Below are positions 49,461 through 56,810 of a stretch of 64,000 nucleotides of DNA, piece by piece; within the stretch, counting starts at the first letter, position 1, and every line of letters starts with the position of its first letter. Both the position numbers and the translations under genes were made by a program. The DNA comes from Pseudomonas rhodesiae (GTDB lineage Bacteria > Pseudomonadota > Gammaproteobacteria > Pseudomonadales > Pseudomonadaceae). Where the stretch lies: the NCBI RefSeq assembly GCF_007858255.1, contig NZ_VFEU01000020.1, forward strand, positions 1-64,000, in the 5' to 3' direction. Under the pieces are notes generated by a model. It did no database searches. It saw only the letters and a program-made list of their open reading frames with translations, and was not told the DNA's origin.

Positions 49461-49931
49461 ATGCATCACGACGAAACCCTGCTTCAACTGATCATCGATG
49501 ATCTAGCGCCGACGCAACAATTGCTCGAGCTGCTGAAAGAAGAATCCTTGGCCCTCTATGGCCGGGACATGCCACTGCTGGAGGAAATCCTCGCACGTAA
49601 GCAGTCGCTGATCGTCCTGCTGGAACAGCACGGCAAGAAACGCAGCCAGATCCTGATCAGCCTGGGCTTGCCCGCAGACCATGACGGCCTGGCCCAACTG
49701 GCCAGCCACTCTTCGGTCGGCGACCAACTGCTGAGTCAGAGCAAAGCACTCAATCAGTTGCTTACCCAATGCCAGGAAGCCAACCAACTCAATGGTCAGT
49801 CGATCCAGCTTCAGCAAGCTACGACGGCCAACCAGTTGCGTATACTCCACGGCGGCGAGCCACCGGCGTTGTATAACGCGCAAGGCTCTACCTCTCGCTT
49901 GGTCAAACCCAGCACCCGCAGCCAAGCCTGA
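49461..49931 (+). CDS. flgN: Flagellar export chaperone FlgN
   Basis: A 156-residue helical chaperone for the hook-associated proteins FlgK and FlgL. Its helical, Gln/Leu-rich sequence (LLELLKEESLALYGRDMPLLEEILARKQSLIVLLEQHGKKR) matches FlgN. It is 48 bp after flgM in the conserved flgMN pair. Confidence 0.92.
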   Translation: MHHDETLLQLIIDDLAPTQQLLELLKEESLALYGRDMPLLEEILARKQSLIVLLEQHGKKRSQILISLGLPADHDGLAQLASHSSVGDQLLSQSKALNQLLTQCQEANQLNGQSIQLQQATTANQLRILHGGEPPALYNAQGSTSRLVKPSTRSQA

Positions 49932-50026
49932 TACCGGTTTACCGCGCGCCCTATCCAAGGCGCGCTACATGCTGGCAAAATGCCGGTTCTTGCGTGTAGT
50001 CGTATTTGTCTGGAGATGGAAGAACC

Positions 50027-50776
50027 GTGTTCAACGCTCTTAATGCGGAAGATGCTCCGCAGCCCCCCAAGGTCCTCACCACGCCTCTGGAAATCGCCGG
50101 CAACTTGCGAATGCTGCAAGAAAGCCATGACCCGCTGATCATTACGTTTCACGAGCGCAGCCAGCGTTTCCAGAGTTATCTGGTGGATGTCGATCGGGAC
50201 AGTAACACGCTGGTCATGGACGAAATGATCCCCCGCGACGGTGAGCGCTATCTTGAAAATGGCGAGCCGTTCCGCATCGAAGGTTTCCACGATGGCGTGC
50301 GCGTTGCGTGGGAAAGCAACGGTGGCATGACCATCAGCGAAAAGAATGGTCACCGCATCTACACCGGCAGCATGCCCAACGAAGTTGTCTATCACCAACG
50401 TCGGAATGCCTTTCGTGCCGCCCTGAAGCTGGCACAGTTGGTGAACATCGAGCTGGGTGGAGAAAAGCTCAAGGCGCCGATCAACGGCAAGCTGTTGGAT
50501 ATTTCCGCCACCGGCTGCAAATTGCGCTTCGAGGGAGACATCACTGAGCGCCTGCAACTGGGCCAGGTCTATGATCGATTTATCGCCGCCCTGCCCTTCG
50601 GCAGCATGACCACCTCGGTCGAACTGCGCTACCTGCACTTCGAAGAGAAGATCAACACCACCTTCGCCGGCGTACGCTTCCATAATATGAGCGGGCTGGT
50701 GCAGCGACAGGTCGAGCGTTTCGTTTACCAATTGCAGCGCGAAGCACGGCGTTTCGACAAAGACGACGACTTTTAA
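50027..50776 (+). CDS. flgZ: Flagellar brake protein FlgZ (YcgR type, c-di-GMP receptor)
   Basis: 249 residues from a GTG at 50027 with GGAGATGGAAG upstream. An N-terminal YcgR domain (about 20-115) is followed by a PilZ domain with the c-di-GMP motifs RRNAFR (RxxxR) and DISATGC ([D/N]xSxxG). With c-di-GMP bound it slows swimming by acting on the motor. It follows flgN, as in other pseudomonads. It is the only PilZ-domain protein I see in this window. Confidence 0.93.
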   Translation: MFNALNAEDAPQPPKVLTTPLEIAGNLRMLQESHDPLIITFHERSQRFQSYLVDVDRDSNTLVMDEMIPRDGERYLENGEPFRIEGFHDGVRVAWESNGGMTISEKNGHRIYTGSMPNEVVYHQRRNAFRAALKLAQLVNIELGGEKLKAPINGKLLDISATGCKLRFEGDITERLQLGQVYDRFIAALPFGSMTTSVELRYLHFEEKINTTFAGVRFHNMSGLVQRQVERFVYQLQREARRFDKDDDF

Positions 50777-50793
50777 GCGCAACAGGTCGCAAT

Positions 50794-50832
50794 AAAAAAC
50801 GGGCAGACCCTCAGGGGTCTGCCCGTTTTTCG
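50794..50832. terminator. Terminator between convergent flgZ and MFS gene
   Basis: AAAAAACGGGCAGACCCC-type stem (CGGGCAGACCC / GGGTCTGCCCG) with A-run and T-run on the two sides; bidirectional. Confidence 0.9.
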
Positions 50833-50835
50833 TTA

Positions 50836-52227
50836 TTAGGGACGCGCCCCACTCAAGCCGTTGGGATGCTCGTCGGAGTCCGGCTGTTCGGCAGGTGCCT
50901 CGGCACTCGGCTCCTCGACCGGTGGTGGCTGCGGTGGCTGCGGCGGCTCGACTTCGGGCTCAGGGCTCGTTTGCATCTGATCCTGCACCACTTGCTCATC
51001 CACCCGCGGATCGAGCGCCGCGACCAGCGGCGAACTGGACATACTGTCGGGCATCGCGACGTGATGCAAAGGCGCGTCGTCCACCTGATGCAGATTGGTG
51101 ACCGCCTTGGGCCTAATCCGCCACACCAGGATCAGCGCGCACAAGGTGAAAAACGCGTACAGCATCTGACTGCCGAACAACTTCATCACCACACCCGCCA
51201 ACAAAGGCCCGACACTGGCGCCGACGCCATAGGTAACCAACAGCATGGCCGTCAAAGATACCCGGCGGTCACCTTCGACATGGTCGTTGGAAAACGCCAC
51301 CGCCAGCGGGTACAGGCAAAACTGCACCAACGAGCACAGGAATCCGGCGATGAACAGTACCTCCAGCGGCACCTGAGTGAGAATCGCCAACGGCAATGAC
51401 GCCACCGCCAGGCAAAGCGCGAAGCAACGAATCAGCAGCGCGCGATCATAACGATCCGACAGCCAGCCCAACGGCCACTGCACCACCAACCCGGCAAAGA
51501 TGCAGCTACCCATGAACAAGCCGACCTGCTCGGTCGTCAACCCCTGCTGGGAGGCATACAGCGGCGCCAAACCGTAGAAGGAGCCGACGATCAGCCCCGC
51601 GCCCAACACAGTACTCAGCGACTGCGGCACGCGCTTGATAAAGAAGCGCGGCTCCATCGGAGCCGGCCGCAAAGGCGCCGGGTGAATGCGCCGAGTCATG
51701 GCAACCGGTACCAGACAGAGCGCAAAGCACAACGCGACCAGCATCAACAGTTCCAGGCCGAGCTGGGGATGCATTACCAGAATCAACTGACCCAGTACCA
51801 GGCCCAGATAAGAGGCGATCATATAGCCACTGAACACCACACCCCGCTGCTTGGCGTCAGCCTGTTCGTTGAGCCAGCTTTCAATGACCATGTACTGGCA
51901 CATCATGCCCAGCCCCACGATCACCCGCAGCACGATCCAGGCTGGCAACCAATCGACCAGGCCATGGCCCAACACCGCCGCACCGACAATCCCGGCACAG
52001 GTGGCATAGGCGCGGATATGCCCCACTCGGGCAATCAGGCGGTGTCCAATCTTGCCGCCCAGCACCAGACCAAAATAGTTGGCGGCCATCAGCGCACCGA
52101 CCCACAGGCTGTCAACGTTATCAGCCGCCAGGCGCAGAGCCAGGTAGGTGCTGAGCAAGCCAGAGCCGATCAGCATCATCAAGGAGGCGAAATAAAGGGC
52201 TCGAAAAGATTTCCAGATCTGTCGCAT
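50836..52227 (-). CDS. MFS transporter (YcaD-like)
   Basis: A 463-residue carrier with twelve hydrophobic segments in the first ~385 residues (MRQIWKSFRALYFASLMMLIGSGLLSTYLALRL at the start, WLSDRYDRALLI in loop 8-9). The last ~75 residues are a cytoplasmic tail rich in Pro, Glu and Gln (PEPEVEPPQPPQPPPVEEPSAE), which is unusual for the family. I start it at 52227, where the first membrane helix begins properly; an upstream ATG at 52338 would add 37 unrelated residues. It resembles E. coli YcaD; the substrate is unknown. Confidence 0.88.
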   Translation of the reverse strand: MRQIWKSFRALYFASLMMLIGSGLLSTYLALRLAADNVDSLWVGALMAANYFGLVLGGKIGHRLIARVGHIRAYATCAGIVGAAVLGHGLVDWLPAWIVLRVIVGLGMMCQYMVIESWLNEQADAKQRGVVFSGYMIASYLGLVLGQLILVMHPQLGLELLMLVALCFALCLVPVAMTRRIHPAPLRPAPMEPRFFIKRVPQSLSTVLGAGLIVGSFYGLAPLYASQQGLTTEQVGLFMGSCIFAGLVVQWPLGWLSDRYDRALLIRCFALCLAVASLPLAILTQVPLEVLFIAGFLCSLVQFCLYPLAVAFSNDHVEGDRRVSLTAMLLVTYGVGASVGPLLAGVVMKLFGSQMLYAFFTLCALILVWRIRPKAVTNLHQVDDAPLHHVAMPDSMSSSPLVAALDPRVDEQVVQDQMQTSPEPEVEPPQPPQPPPVEEPSAEAPAEQPDSDEHPNGLSGARP

Positions 52228-52472
52228 CGGCGTTCCGAGCGGCTCCTTGCAGTGAGAAACAGGGCTATCGGCATGATAGTCCTGGGTGGCCGGTTCCGGA
52301 CAGGCGGTAAGGCAGTTTCCGGGGATAAATTTGTACAAAACAATTGGCTACAGCTCAGACGCAGCTCAGTGGCGCTCGAGATACACCGTTGTCACGAATA
52401 CACGACAGTCCCTGCTGTGAACCTCGATTGCCGCCAAGGTTCGACCGGCTCTGGAAAAGTTCGAGCACGCAC

Positions 52473-52508
52473 AAAAAAGCCCCGCCGGATATTCCGTACG
52501 GGGCTTTG
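52473..52508 (-). terminator. Terminator of tRNA-Arg(CCT)
   Basis: On the minus strand AAAGCCCCGTACGGAATATCCGGCGGGGCTTTTTT: a stem AAAGCCCCG/CGGGGCTTT and T6, beginning 5 bp past the tRNA 3' end. Confidence 0.85.
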
Positions 52509-52512
52509 AATA

Positions 52513-52589
52513 TGGCGTCCCAGGGCCGGTTCGAACGGCCAACCTTCCCCTTAGGAGGGGGATGCTCTATCCAATTGAGCTACTGGGAC
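52513..52589 (-). tRNA. tRNA-Arg (anticodon CCT)
   Basis: 77 nt with encoded CCA. The acceptor stem GTCCCAG/CTGGGAC, D arm GCTC...GAGC, anticodon stem TCCCC/GGGGA with loop CTCCTAA, and T arm with GTTCGAAC are all present. It reads AGG codons. Read on the minus strand, it is followed by its own terminator. Confidence 0.96.
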
Positions 52590-52746
52590 TAATGACAGCC
52601 ATCAAGCCATGGCGGCGATGGACGGCGTGCATGTTAACGGCGGAGGTGAGTTTTGTCATGTCGTCCTTAGGCTTTTTGCCCGTAAGCCGATCCTGACTAC
52701 AGCGATTTCGGTTTCGCCCCGTAAACACAGGCACTTGGCCTAAGTC

Positions 52747-52791
52747 GTGCAAAATGCACTCCCGCAAACTGGTCGCGTTGCAAATTGCAAC
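52747..52791. promoter_or_regulatory. Two tandem TGCA-type palindromes (candidate activator sites)
   Basis: GTGCA-AAA-TGCAC (centre 52753) and GTTGCAA-A-TTGCAAC (centre 52784), 31 bp apart. They lie about 86 and 117 bp upstream of the predicted sigma-54 start, the usual place for enhancer-binding proteins. Confidence 0.55.
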
Positions 52792-52843
52792 CTCAGAGGC
52801 AGTATAAACACCTCCAAACCATTGATTTTATTGAAATAATGGT

Positions 52844-52860
52844 TTGGCACGACACCTGCA
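52844..52860 (+). promoter_or_regulatory. Sigma-54 promoter
   Basis: TTGGCACGACACCTGCA: the -24 block TTGGCACG is perfect and the -12 GC is kept (CTGC for TTGC). Start near 52870, 44 nt before the ATG at 52914. Confidence 0.75.
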
Positions 52861-52913
52861 ATACTGTTCTTATACCCCACCACTCAGCCAGGCGGTAAAC
52901 GGAGAACATGCCC

Positions 52914-53144
52914 ATGAACAGCGCCCTTCTGTTAGCTCTCAATTCTGTCGCCCTGGCTGCACTGGTGATGTTTCACTTTCAATCGTCGAATGCGCAAGAT
53001 CCGGCACAGATCAGCCAAAACGCTGTTCCACACCACCTGCAGCAACGCCCGCAGCTGGCGGTGATGACGCCAACCGCACAATCTCCCGTACGCCTGACCC
53101 AGGGCTCCCAGCCCGCCCCTGCAGCCGAACACTGGGTTTTCTGA
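52914..53144 (+). CDS. Small membrane-anchored or exported protein, unknown
   Basis: 76 residues from the ATG at 52914 (an ATG at 52908 is also in frame), with CGGAGA 10-15 bases upstream. The first 22 residues are hydrophobic (MNSALLLALNSVALAALVMFHF) and may be a signal anchor. The rest is Gln/Pro/Ala-rich and polar and ends in HWVF. It has no motif I recognise. It lies 7 bp before a second small membrane protein, and both are placed behind a sigma-54 promoter. Confidence 0.65.
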   Translation: MNSALLLALNSVALAALVMFHFQSSNAQDPAQISQNAVPHHLQQRPQLAVMTPTAQSPVRLTQGSQPAPAAEHWVF

Positions 53145-53151
53145 GGACAAC

Positions 53152-53334
53152 ATGATGAGCAAATCTGCCTGGCTTCTCCTATGCCTGACCGCGGCAACGG
53201 GTCTCTATGGCCTGCGGACAGATGCGCCAGATGAGCAAACCACTGCGCTGATTGCCAGCGGCGTATCTGCCTGCTTATTCGTGCTCACCCTTTTCGTGGG
53301 CCGTCGCATCAAATTCGATCCAGTCCTACGCTGA
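53152..53334 (+). CDS. Small inner-membrane protein, unknown
   Basis: 60 residues with two hydrophobic segments (SAWLLLCLTAATGLYGL, about 4-20; ALIASGVSACLFVLTLFVG, about 32-50). These are joined by an acidic loop (RTDAPDEQT) and followed by a basic C terminus (RRIKFDPVLR), which suggests a hairpin in the inner membrane with both ends in the cytoplasm. It is coupled to the preceding small gene, with GAGGA overlapping that gene's stop. The function is unknown. Confidence 0.7.
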   Translation: MMSKSAWLLLCLTAATGLYGLRTDAPDEQTTALIASGVSACLFVLTLFVGRRIKFDPVLR

Positions 53335-53720
53335 AAGCTCCTCTTCCTCCATACCTTACGTCGCCGCAACCTAGCCAATCGGCCATTTGCCACTAGTCTT
53401 AAAGATAAGGGCAAAAGGCCACTTTGCTATAGGATGTGCGGCCTCAAACCCTGCCGTGACTGGGTTTTGGGATAGTTCCATCTGGGTAGCCCCTCAAGTG
53501 AATGTTTTCCAACCAGTCCGCAAAAATGCAAATCAGTGCTGGCATAAAGCCTCCAGGCAGTTCAATATTTGTCACAGAATTGACGCCAAGGAACTGGCAA
53601 ATGTGAGGCATGATGCGGCCTCTTTGCAATTCGGGTTGAACTTTGGTCGTGAGTCTTGTCTTAACACTCATCTTGCGGCCAATTCCAGAAACCGCTCCCC
53701 TGAACTAACCGGTTAAATAT
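53335..53720 (+). promoter_or_regulatory. 386-bp upstream region of amrZ
   Basis: No gene found. It contains GAACTT-N15-TCTTAA (53638-53664), close to the AlgT/sigma-22 consensus (GAACTT-N16/17-TCTGA), which would start transcription about 50 nt before amrZ. amrZ is AlgT-activated in P. aeruginosa. The rest is AT-richer than the surrounding genes, as expected for a regulatory region that AmrZ itself may bind; I did not find a confident AmrZ site. Confidence 0.5.
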
Positions 53721-54047
53721 ATGCGCCCATTGAAACAGGCAATTTATTCCAGCCGTACGGCTGACAAGTTCGTCGTACGTCTGCCAGACGGAATGCGGGA
53801 ACGCATTGCCGAGGTGGCTCGCAATCATCACCGCAGCATGAACTCCGAAATCATCGCGCGCCTGGAACAGAGCCTTATTCAGGAAGGTGCGCTGGGTGAA
53901 GAGTTGAGCATGCGCCTGGACAGTCCTGAGCTGTCGCTGCACGAACGCGAACTGCTGCAGCGTTTTCGTCAGCTCTCCCATCGCCAGCAAAATGCTCTCG
54001 TCTCGCTCATCGCGCACGACGTTGAGGCGGCCGCAGAAGCCGATTGA
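53721..54047 (+). CDS. amrZ: Ribbon-helix-helix regulator AmrZ
   Basis: A 108-residue Arc-type DNA-binding protein, the same length as P. aeruginosa AmrZ and nearly identical in the core (SSRTADKFVVRLPDGMRERIAEVARNHHRSMNSEIIARLEQSL). The ribbon KFVVRL contacts DNA, and the C-terminal half (SPELSLHERELLQRFRQLSHRQQNALVSLIAHDVE) makes tetramers. AmrZ switches between alginate, motility and c-di-GMP programmes, and in P. fluorescens it represses fleQ and flagellar genes. It is encoded about 3 kb beyond the flagellar block here. Confidence 0.96.
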   Translation: MRPLKQAIYSSRTADKFVVRLPDGMRERIAEVARNHHRSMNSEIIARLEQSLIQEGALGEELSMRLDSPELSLHERELLQRFRQLSHRQQNALVSLIAHDVEAAAEAD

Positions 54048-54065
54048 TGTGCAACCGAAAGCCGA

Positions 54066-54091
54066 AGCCAGCCTAGTGCTGGCTTTTTTTT
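54066..54091 (+). terminator. amrZ terminator
   Basis: AGCCAGC-CTAGT-GCTGGCT then a run of T, 19 bp past the amrZ stop. Confidence 0.88.
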
Positions 54092-54175
54092 GCGTGGGAT
54101 TTGTGAAAACAACCGCAAGAGCAAGTCTGCTCGCTCTTGCGGCGTAGCGGCCGGGCAGCCGCGCATCGAGTTGGC

Positions 54176-55618
54176 TTAGAGGAGAAAGATCGTCGCCAGG
54201 CCCAGGAAGATAAAGAAGCCGCCGCTGTCGGTCATGGCCGTGATCATCACGCTGGCGCCCATGGCAGGATCGCGCCCCAGGCGCGCCAAAGTCATAGGGA
54301 TCAACACGCCCATCAGCGCCGCAAGCAGCAGATTAAGGGTCATGGCAGCAGTCATCACTACCCCCAGCGACCAACTGCCATACAGCAAGTAAGCCACGAC
54401 GCCGATCACGCCACCCCATACCAGACCATTGATCAAGCCCACCGCCAATTCTTTGCGCAGCAATCGCGACGAGTTGGCAGTACTCACCTGATCCAGCGCC
54501 ATCGCACGCACAATCATGGTAATCGTCTGGTTGCCTGAGTTGCCGCCGATGCCTGCCACAATTGGCATCAGCGCCGCCAACGCCACCAGCTTCTCGATGG
54601 AGCCTTCGAACAATCCGATCACGCGGGATGCGATAAACGCAGTAATCAGGTTGATTGCCAGCCACGCCCAGCGGTTATGCAGCGAACGCCAAACCGAGGC
54701 AAAAATATCTTCCTCTTCACGCAGACCCGCCATGTTGAGGACTTCGGTTTCACTCTCTTCACGGATCAGGTCGACGATTTCATCGATAGTCAGACGACCG
54801 ATCAGCTTGCCGTTCTTATCGACCACGGGAGCCGAAATCAAGTCGTAACGCTCAAAGGCCTGAGCCGCTTCGTAAGCATCTTCGTCAGGATGAAAGCTCA
54901 CCGTGTCGCTGGCCATCAAGTCGGCCACTTTTTTCTCAGGGTCGTTGACCAGCAGCCGCTTGATCGGCAGCACACCCTTGAGAATACCTTCGTAATCCAC
55001 CACGAACAGCTTATCGGTGTGGCTTGGCAATTCTTTCAATCGACGTAGATAGCGCAGTACCACTTCCAGGCTGACGTCTTCACGGATGGTGACCATCTCG
55101 AAGTCCATCAGGGCGCCGACCTGATCCTCATCGTAGGACAACGCTGAGCGCACGCGCTCGCGCTGCTGACCGTCAAGGGCCTCCATCAGCTCGTGGACAA
55201 CGTCACGCGGCAATTCGGGCGCCAGGTCGGCCAGTTCGTCGGCGTCCATCTCCTTGGCCGCCGCCAACAACTCGTGATCGTCCATGTCGGCGATCAGGGT
55301 TTCACGCACCGAGTCCGACACTTCGAGCAGGATGTCGCCATCACGGTCGGCCTTGACCAACTGCCACAGGGTCAGTCGATCATCGAGCGGGAGGGCTTCA
55401 AGTATGTAGGCAACGTCGGCGGAGTGCAGATCATCGAGCTTGCGTTGCAGCTCGACGAGGTTTTGCCGGTGCACCAGGTTTTCGACGCGGTCGTGGTGAG
55501 GACCTTCCTGGCGGTGCGTTAGGTCTTCGACCACACGCTGGCGCTGCAGCAGCTCGATAACTTGAGCAAGGCGATCCTGCAGGCTTTCTTGAGTTTTCTT
55601 TACTTCAACTTCGGTCAT
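54176..55618 (-). CDS. mgtE: Magnesium transporter MgtE
   Basis: A 480-residue Mg2+ channel. The cytoplasmic N domain is helical and acidic (DDHELLAAAKEMDADELADLAPELPRDVVHELM). Two CBS domains follow (about 135-255; VDYEGILKGVLPIKRLLVNDPEKKVADLM, VDKNGKLIGRLTIDEIVDLI). The last ~165 residues hold five membrane segments with the pore sequence MPIVAGIGGNSGNQTITMIVRAMALDQ. Mg2+ bound to the N and CBS domains closes the pore. The start is taken at 55618 (MTEVEVKK), with GGAG upstream. Confidence 0.94.
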   Translation of the reverse strand: MTEVEVKKTQESLQDRLAQVIELLQRQRVVEDLTHRQEGPHHDRVENLVHRQNLVELQRKLDDLHSADVAYILEALPLDDRLTLWQLVKADRDGDILLEVSDSVRETLIADMDDHELLAAAKEMDADELADLAPELPRDVVHELMEALDGQQRERVRSALSYDEDQVGALMDFEMVTIREDVSLEVVLRYLRRLKELPSHTDKLFVVDYEGILKGVLPIKRLLVNDPEKKVADLMASDTVSFHPDEDAYEAAQAFERYDLISAPVVDKNGKLIGRLTIDEIVDLIREESETEVLNMAGLREEEDIFASVWRSLHNRWAWLAINLITAFIASRVIGLFEGSIEKLVALAALMPIVAGIGGNSGNQTITMIVRAMALDQVSTANSSRLLRKELAVGLINGLVWGGVIGVVAYLLYGSWSLGVVMTAAMTLNLLLAALMGVLIPMTLARLGRDPAMGASVMITAMTDSGGFFIFLGLATIFLL

Positions 55619-55947
55619 AGGCGAACTCCACTCCCAGCAGCGGGGCACGCCGGAAGGATCAATCAGTCAATTCATGATTGGTGAAACGGGGCACTGAGTA
55701 ACTACTGGGTAAGTCCATGGAGGTATTCCACAAGCCCCGGCGGGGCTGACGGGCGCAATGATACACCTTGCGTCCGCTTTTAACGTTAAAAAACTGGAAA
55801 GAACAAGCGCTTGCGAGCCAAAGCTGAGTATTGGCCGCATCTATGAACTGCGACGACGCAGACGGAAAGGAAAACACATGGGCCGAGAGAAAAAAGATAA
55901 AACCCCAGACGGCAAAAAGCCCGCGCTAGGCGGGCTTTTTGTTTGTA
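55619..55947. promoter_or_regulatory. Region between mgtE and tRNA-Arg
   Basis: 329 bp without a convincing gene. Read on the minus strand it has TATCAT (55764..55759) as a likely mgtE -10 and, 14 bp further upstream, the perfect 14-bp palindrome TTTTAACGTTAAAA (55778-55791). The rightmost part is the tRNA terminator. A short plus-strand frame that runs into the tRNA is not a gene. Confidence 0.5.
55911..55940 (-). terminator. Terminator of the tRNA cluster
   Basis: CAAAAAGCCCGC-GCTAG-GCGGGCTTTTTG: a 7-bp GC stem with T5 on the minus strand, 8 bp past the last tRNA-Arg. Confidence 0.85.
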
Positions 55948-56024
55948 TGGTGCACTCGACAGGATTCGAACCTGTGACCGCTCGGTTCGTAGCCGAGTAC
56001 TCTATCCAGCTGAGCTACGAGTGC
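55948..56024 (-). tRNA. tRNA-Arg (anticodon ACG), copy 2
   Basis: 77 nt with encoded CCA. The cloverleaf parts are GCACTCG/CGAGTGC acceptor stem, CTCGG-CTACGAA-CCGAG anticodon arm and the T arm with GGTTCGAATCC. It is identical to the copy at 56098-56174. The wobble A is normally edited to inosine by TadA, so it reads CGU, CGC and CGA. Confidence 0.97.
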
Positions 56025-56097
56025 AGATTGTGTTTTTTAGACCAGATCACAACTGGTTGAAGCCAAGCTACCTGCATCGCTGCAGCTAACTCTTAAA

Positions 56098-56174
56098 TGG
56101 TGCACTCGACAGGATTCGAACCTGTGACCGCTCGGTTCGTAGCCGAGTACTCTATCCAGCTGAGCTACGAGTGC
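56098..56174 (-). tRNA. tRNA-Arg (anticodon ACG), copy 1
   Basis: Identical in all 77 bases to the copy at 55948-56024 and 73 bp upstream of it in transcription order. Both follow tRNA-Ser in a rsmA-tRNA cluster that is conserved in Pseudomonas. Confidence 0.97.
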
Positions 56175-56282
56175 ATTTGTTGCCGCGCATTATAGGCCGT
56201 TCAATCTCTATGTAAAGCGATTTTTTCGATTAATTTCAACAACTTACCGATAAATCCAGATTGCAACGTACTAAGCAAATAA

Positions 56283-56373
56283 TGGCGGAGAACGGGGGAT
56301 TCGAACCCCCGACACCCTTTTGAGGTGTACTCCCTTAGCAGGGGAGCGCCTTCGGCCACTCGGCCAGCTCTCC
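56283..56373 (-). tRNA. tRNA-Ser (anticodon GCT)
   Basis: 91 nt with encoded CCA and the long variable arm typical of serine tRNAs (TACACCTCAAAAGGGTGTCG region). The anticodon arm is CTCCC-CTGCTAA-GGGAG. It reads AGC and AGU, and is transcribed after rsmA and before the two tRNA-Arg copies. Confidence 0.96.
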
Positions 56374-56435
56374 GCAACACGGGGCGTATATTAACCACGT
56401 TCATCCCCGTTTGCAAACATAAAAAACGATAAAAA

Positions 56436-56624
56436 TTAAAGGCTTGGTTCTTCGTCCTTCTCTTTCTTGATCCGCAGGTAAATTTCCTCGCGGTGGACCG
56501 CTACCTCTTTCGGAGCGTTAACCCCGATACGCACTTGATTGCCTTTAACGCCGAGCACGGTCACGGTGATTTCTCCATCACCGATAATCAGGCTTTCTGC
56601 GCAACGACGAGTCAGAATCAGCAT
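56436..56624 (-). CDS. rsmA: Carbon storage/secondary metabolism regulator RsmA (CsrA)
   Basis: A 62-residue RNA-binding dimer that blocks translation of mRNAs with GGA in their leaders and is titrated by the Gac-controlled RNAs RsmX/Y/Z. The sequence MLILTRRCAESLIIGDGEITVTVLGVKGNQVRIGVNAPKEV is near the CsrA consensus. R45 in VHREEIYLRI corresponds to E. coli R44, which is essential for RNA binding. The start is 56624, with an AGGAGAAAGG ribosome site. It sits between lysC and tRNA-Ser, as in P. aeruginosa. Confidence 0.97.
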   Translation of the reverse strand: MLILTRRCAESLIIGDGEITVTVLGVKGNQVRIGVNAPKEVAVHREEIYLRIKKEKDEEPSL

Positions 56625-56763
56625 GCCTTTCTCCTCACGCATTTCAGTTCAGGAACAACAGTCTGCAAAAAAAAGGCCTTCGACCTACAACCCGAAAGCC
56701 ATAGCCCTACCCGCCTAAGTATTGTCGAGCGCGCGCAAAAGAACAGGTCCTACACACGCAGCC

Positions 56764-56800
56764 CACAAAAAAATGAAAGGCGCGGTAAACCGCGCCTTTC
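56764..56800 (-). terminator. lysC terminator
   Basis: AAAGGCGCGG-TTTA-CCGCGCCTTT, then CATTTTTTT on the minus strand, 11 bp past the lysC stop. Confidence 0.88.
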
Positions 56801-56810
56801 TGGCATTACG

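Larger units (their letters stand above)
52590..52913 (+). promoter_or_regulatory. Intergenic region with sigma-54 promoter for two small genes
   Basis: 324 bp without a gene between tRNA-Arg and the small gene at 52914. The left part must hold the tRNA promoter. The right part holds two tandem palindromes (52747-52791), an AAACCATT/AATGGTTT inverted repeat (52816-52845) and a sigma-54 promoter (52844-52860). Confidence 0.65.

Noticed and set aside
52513..52913. tRNA-Arg(CCT) as an attachment site of an integrated element
   Set aside because: No integrase, no repeat of the tRNA 3' end and no foreign-looking genes within reach; the neighbours are ordinary.
55758..56060. 100-codon plus-strand frame running through tRNA-Arg
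   Set aside because: It reads through the terminator and the complement of the tRNA; a structural RNA gene explains the sequence.
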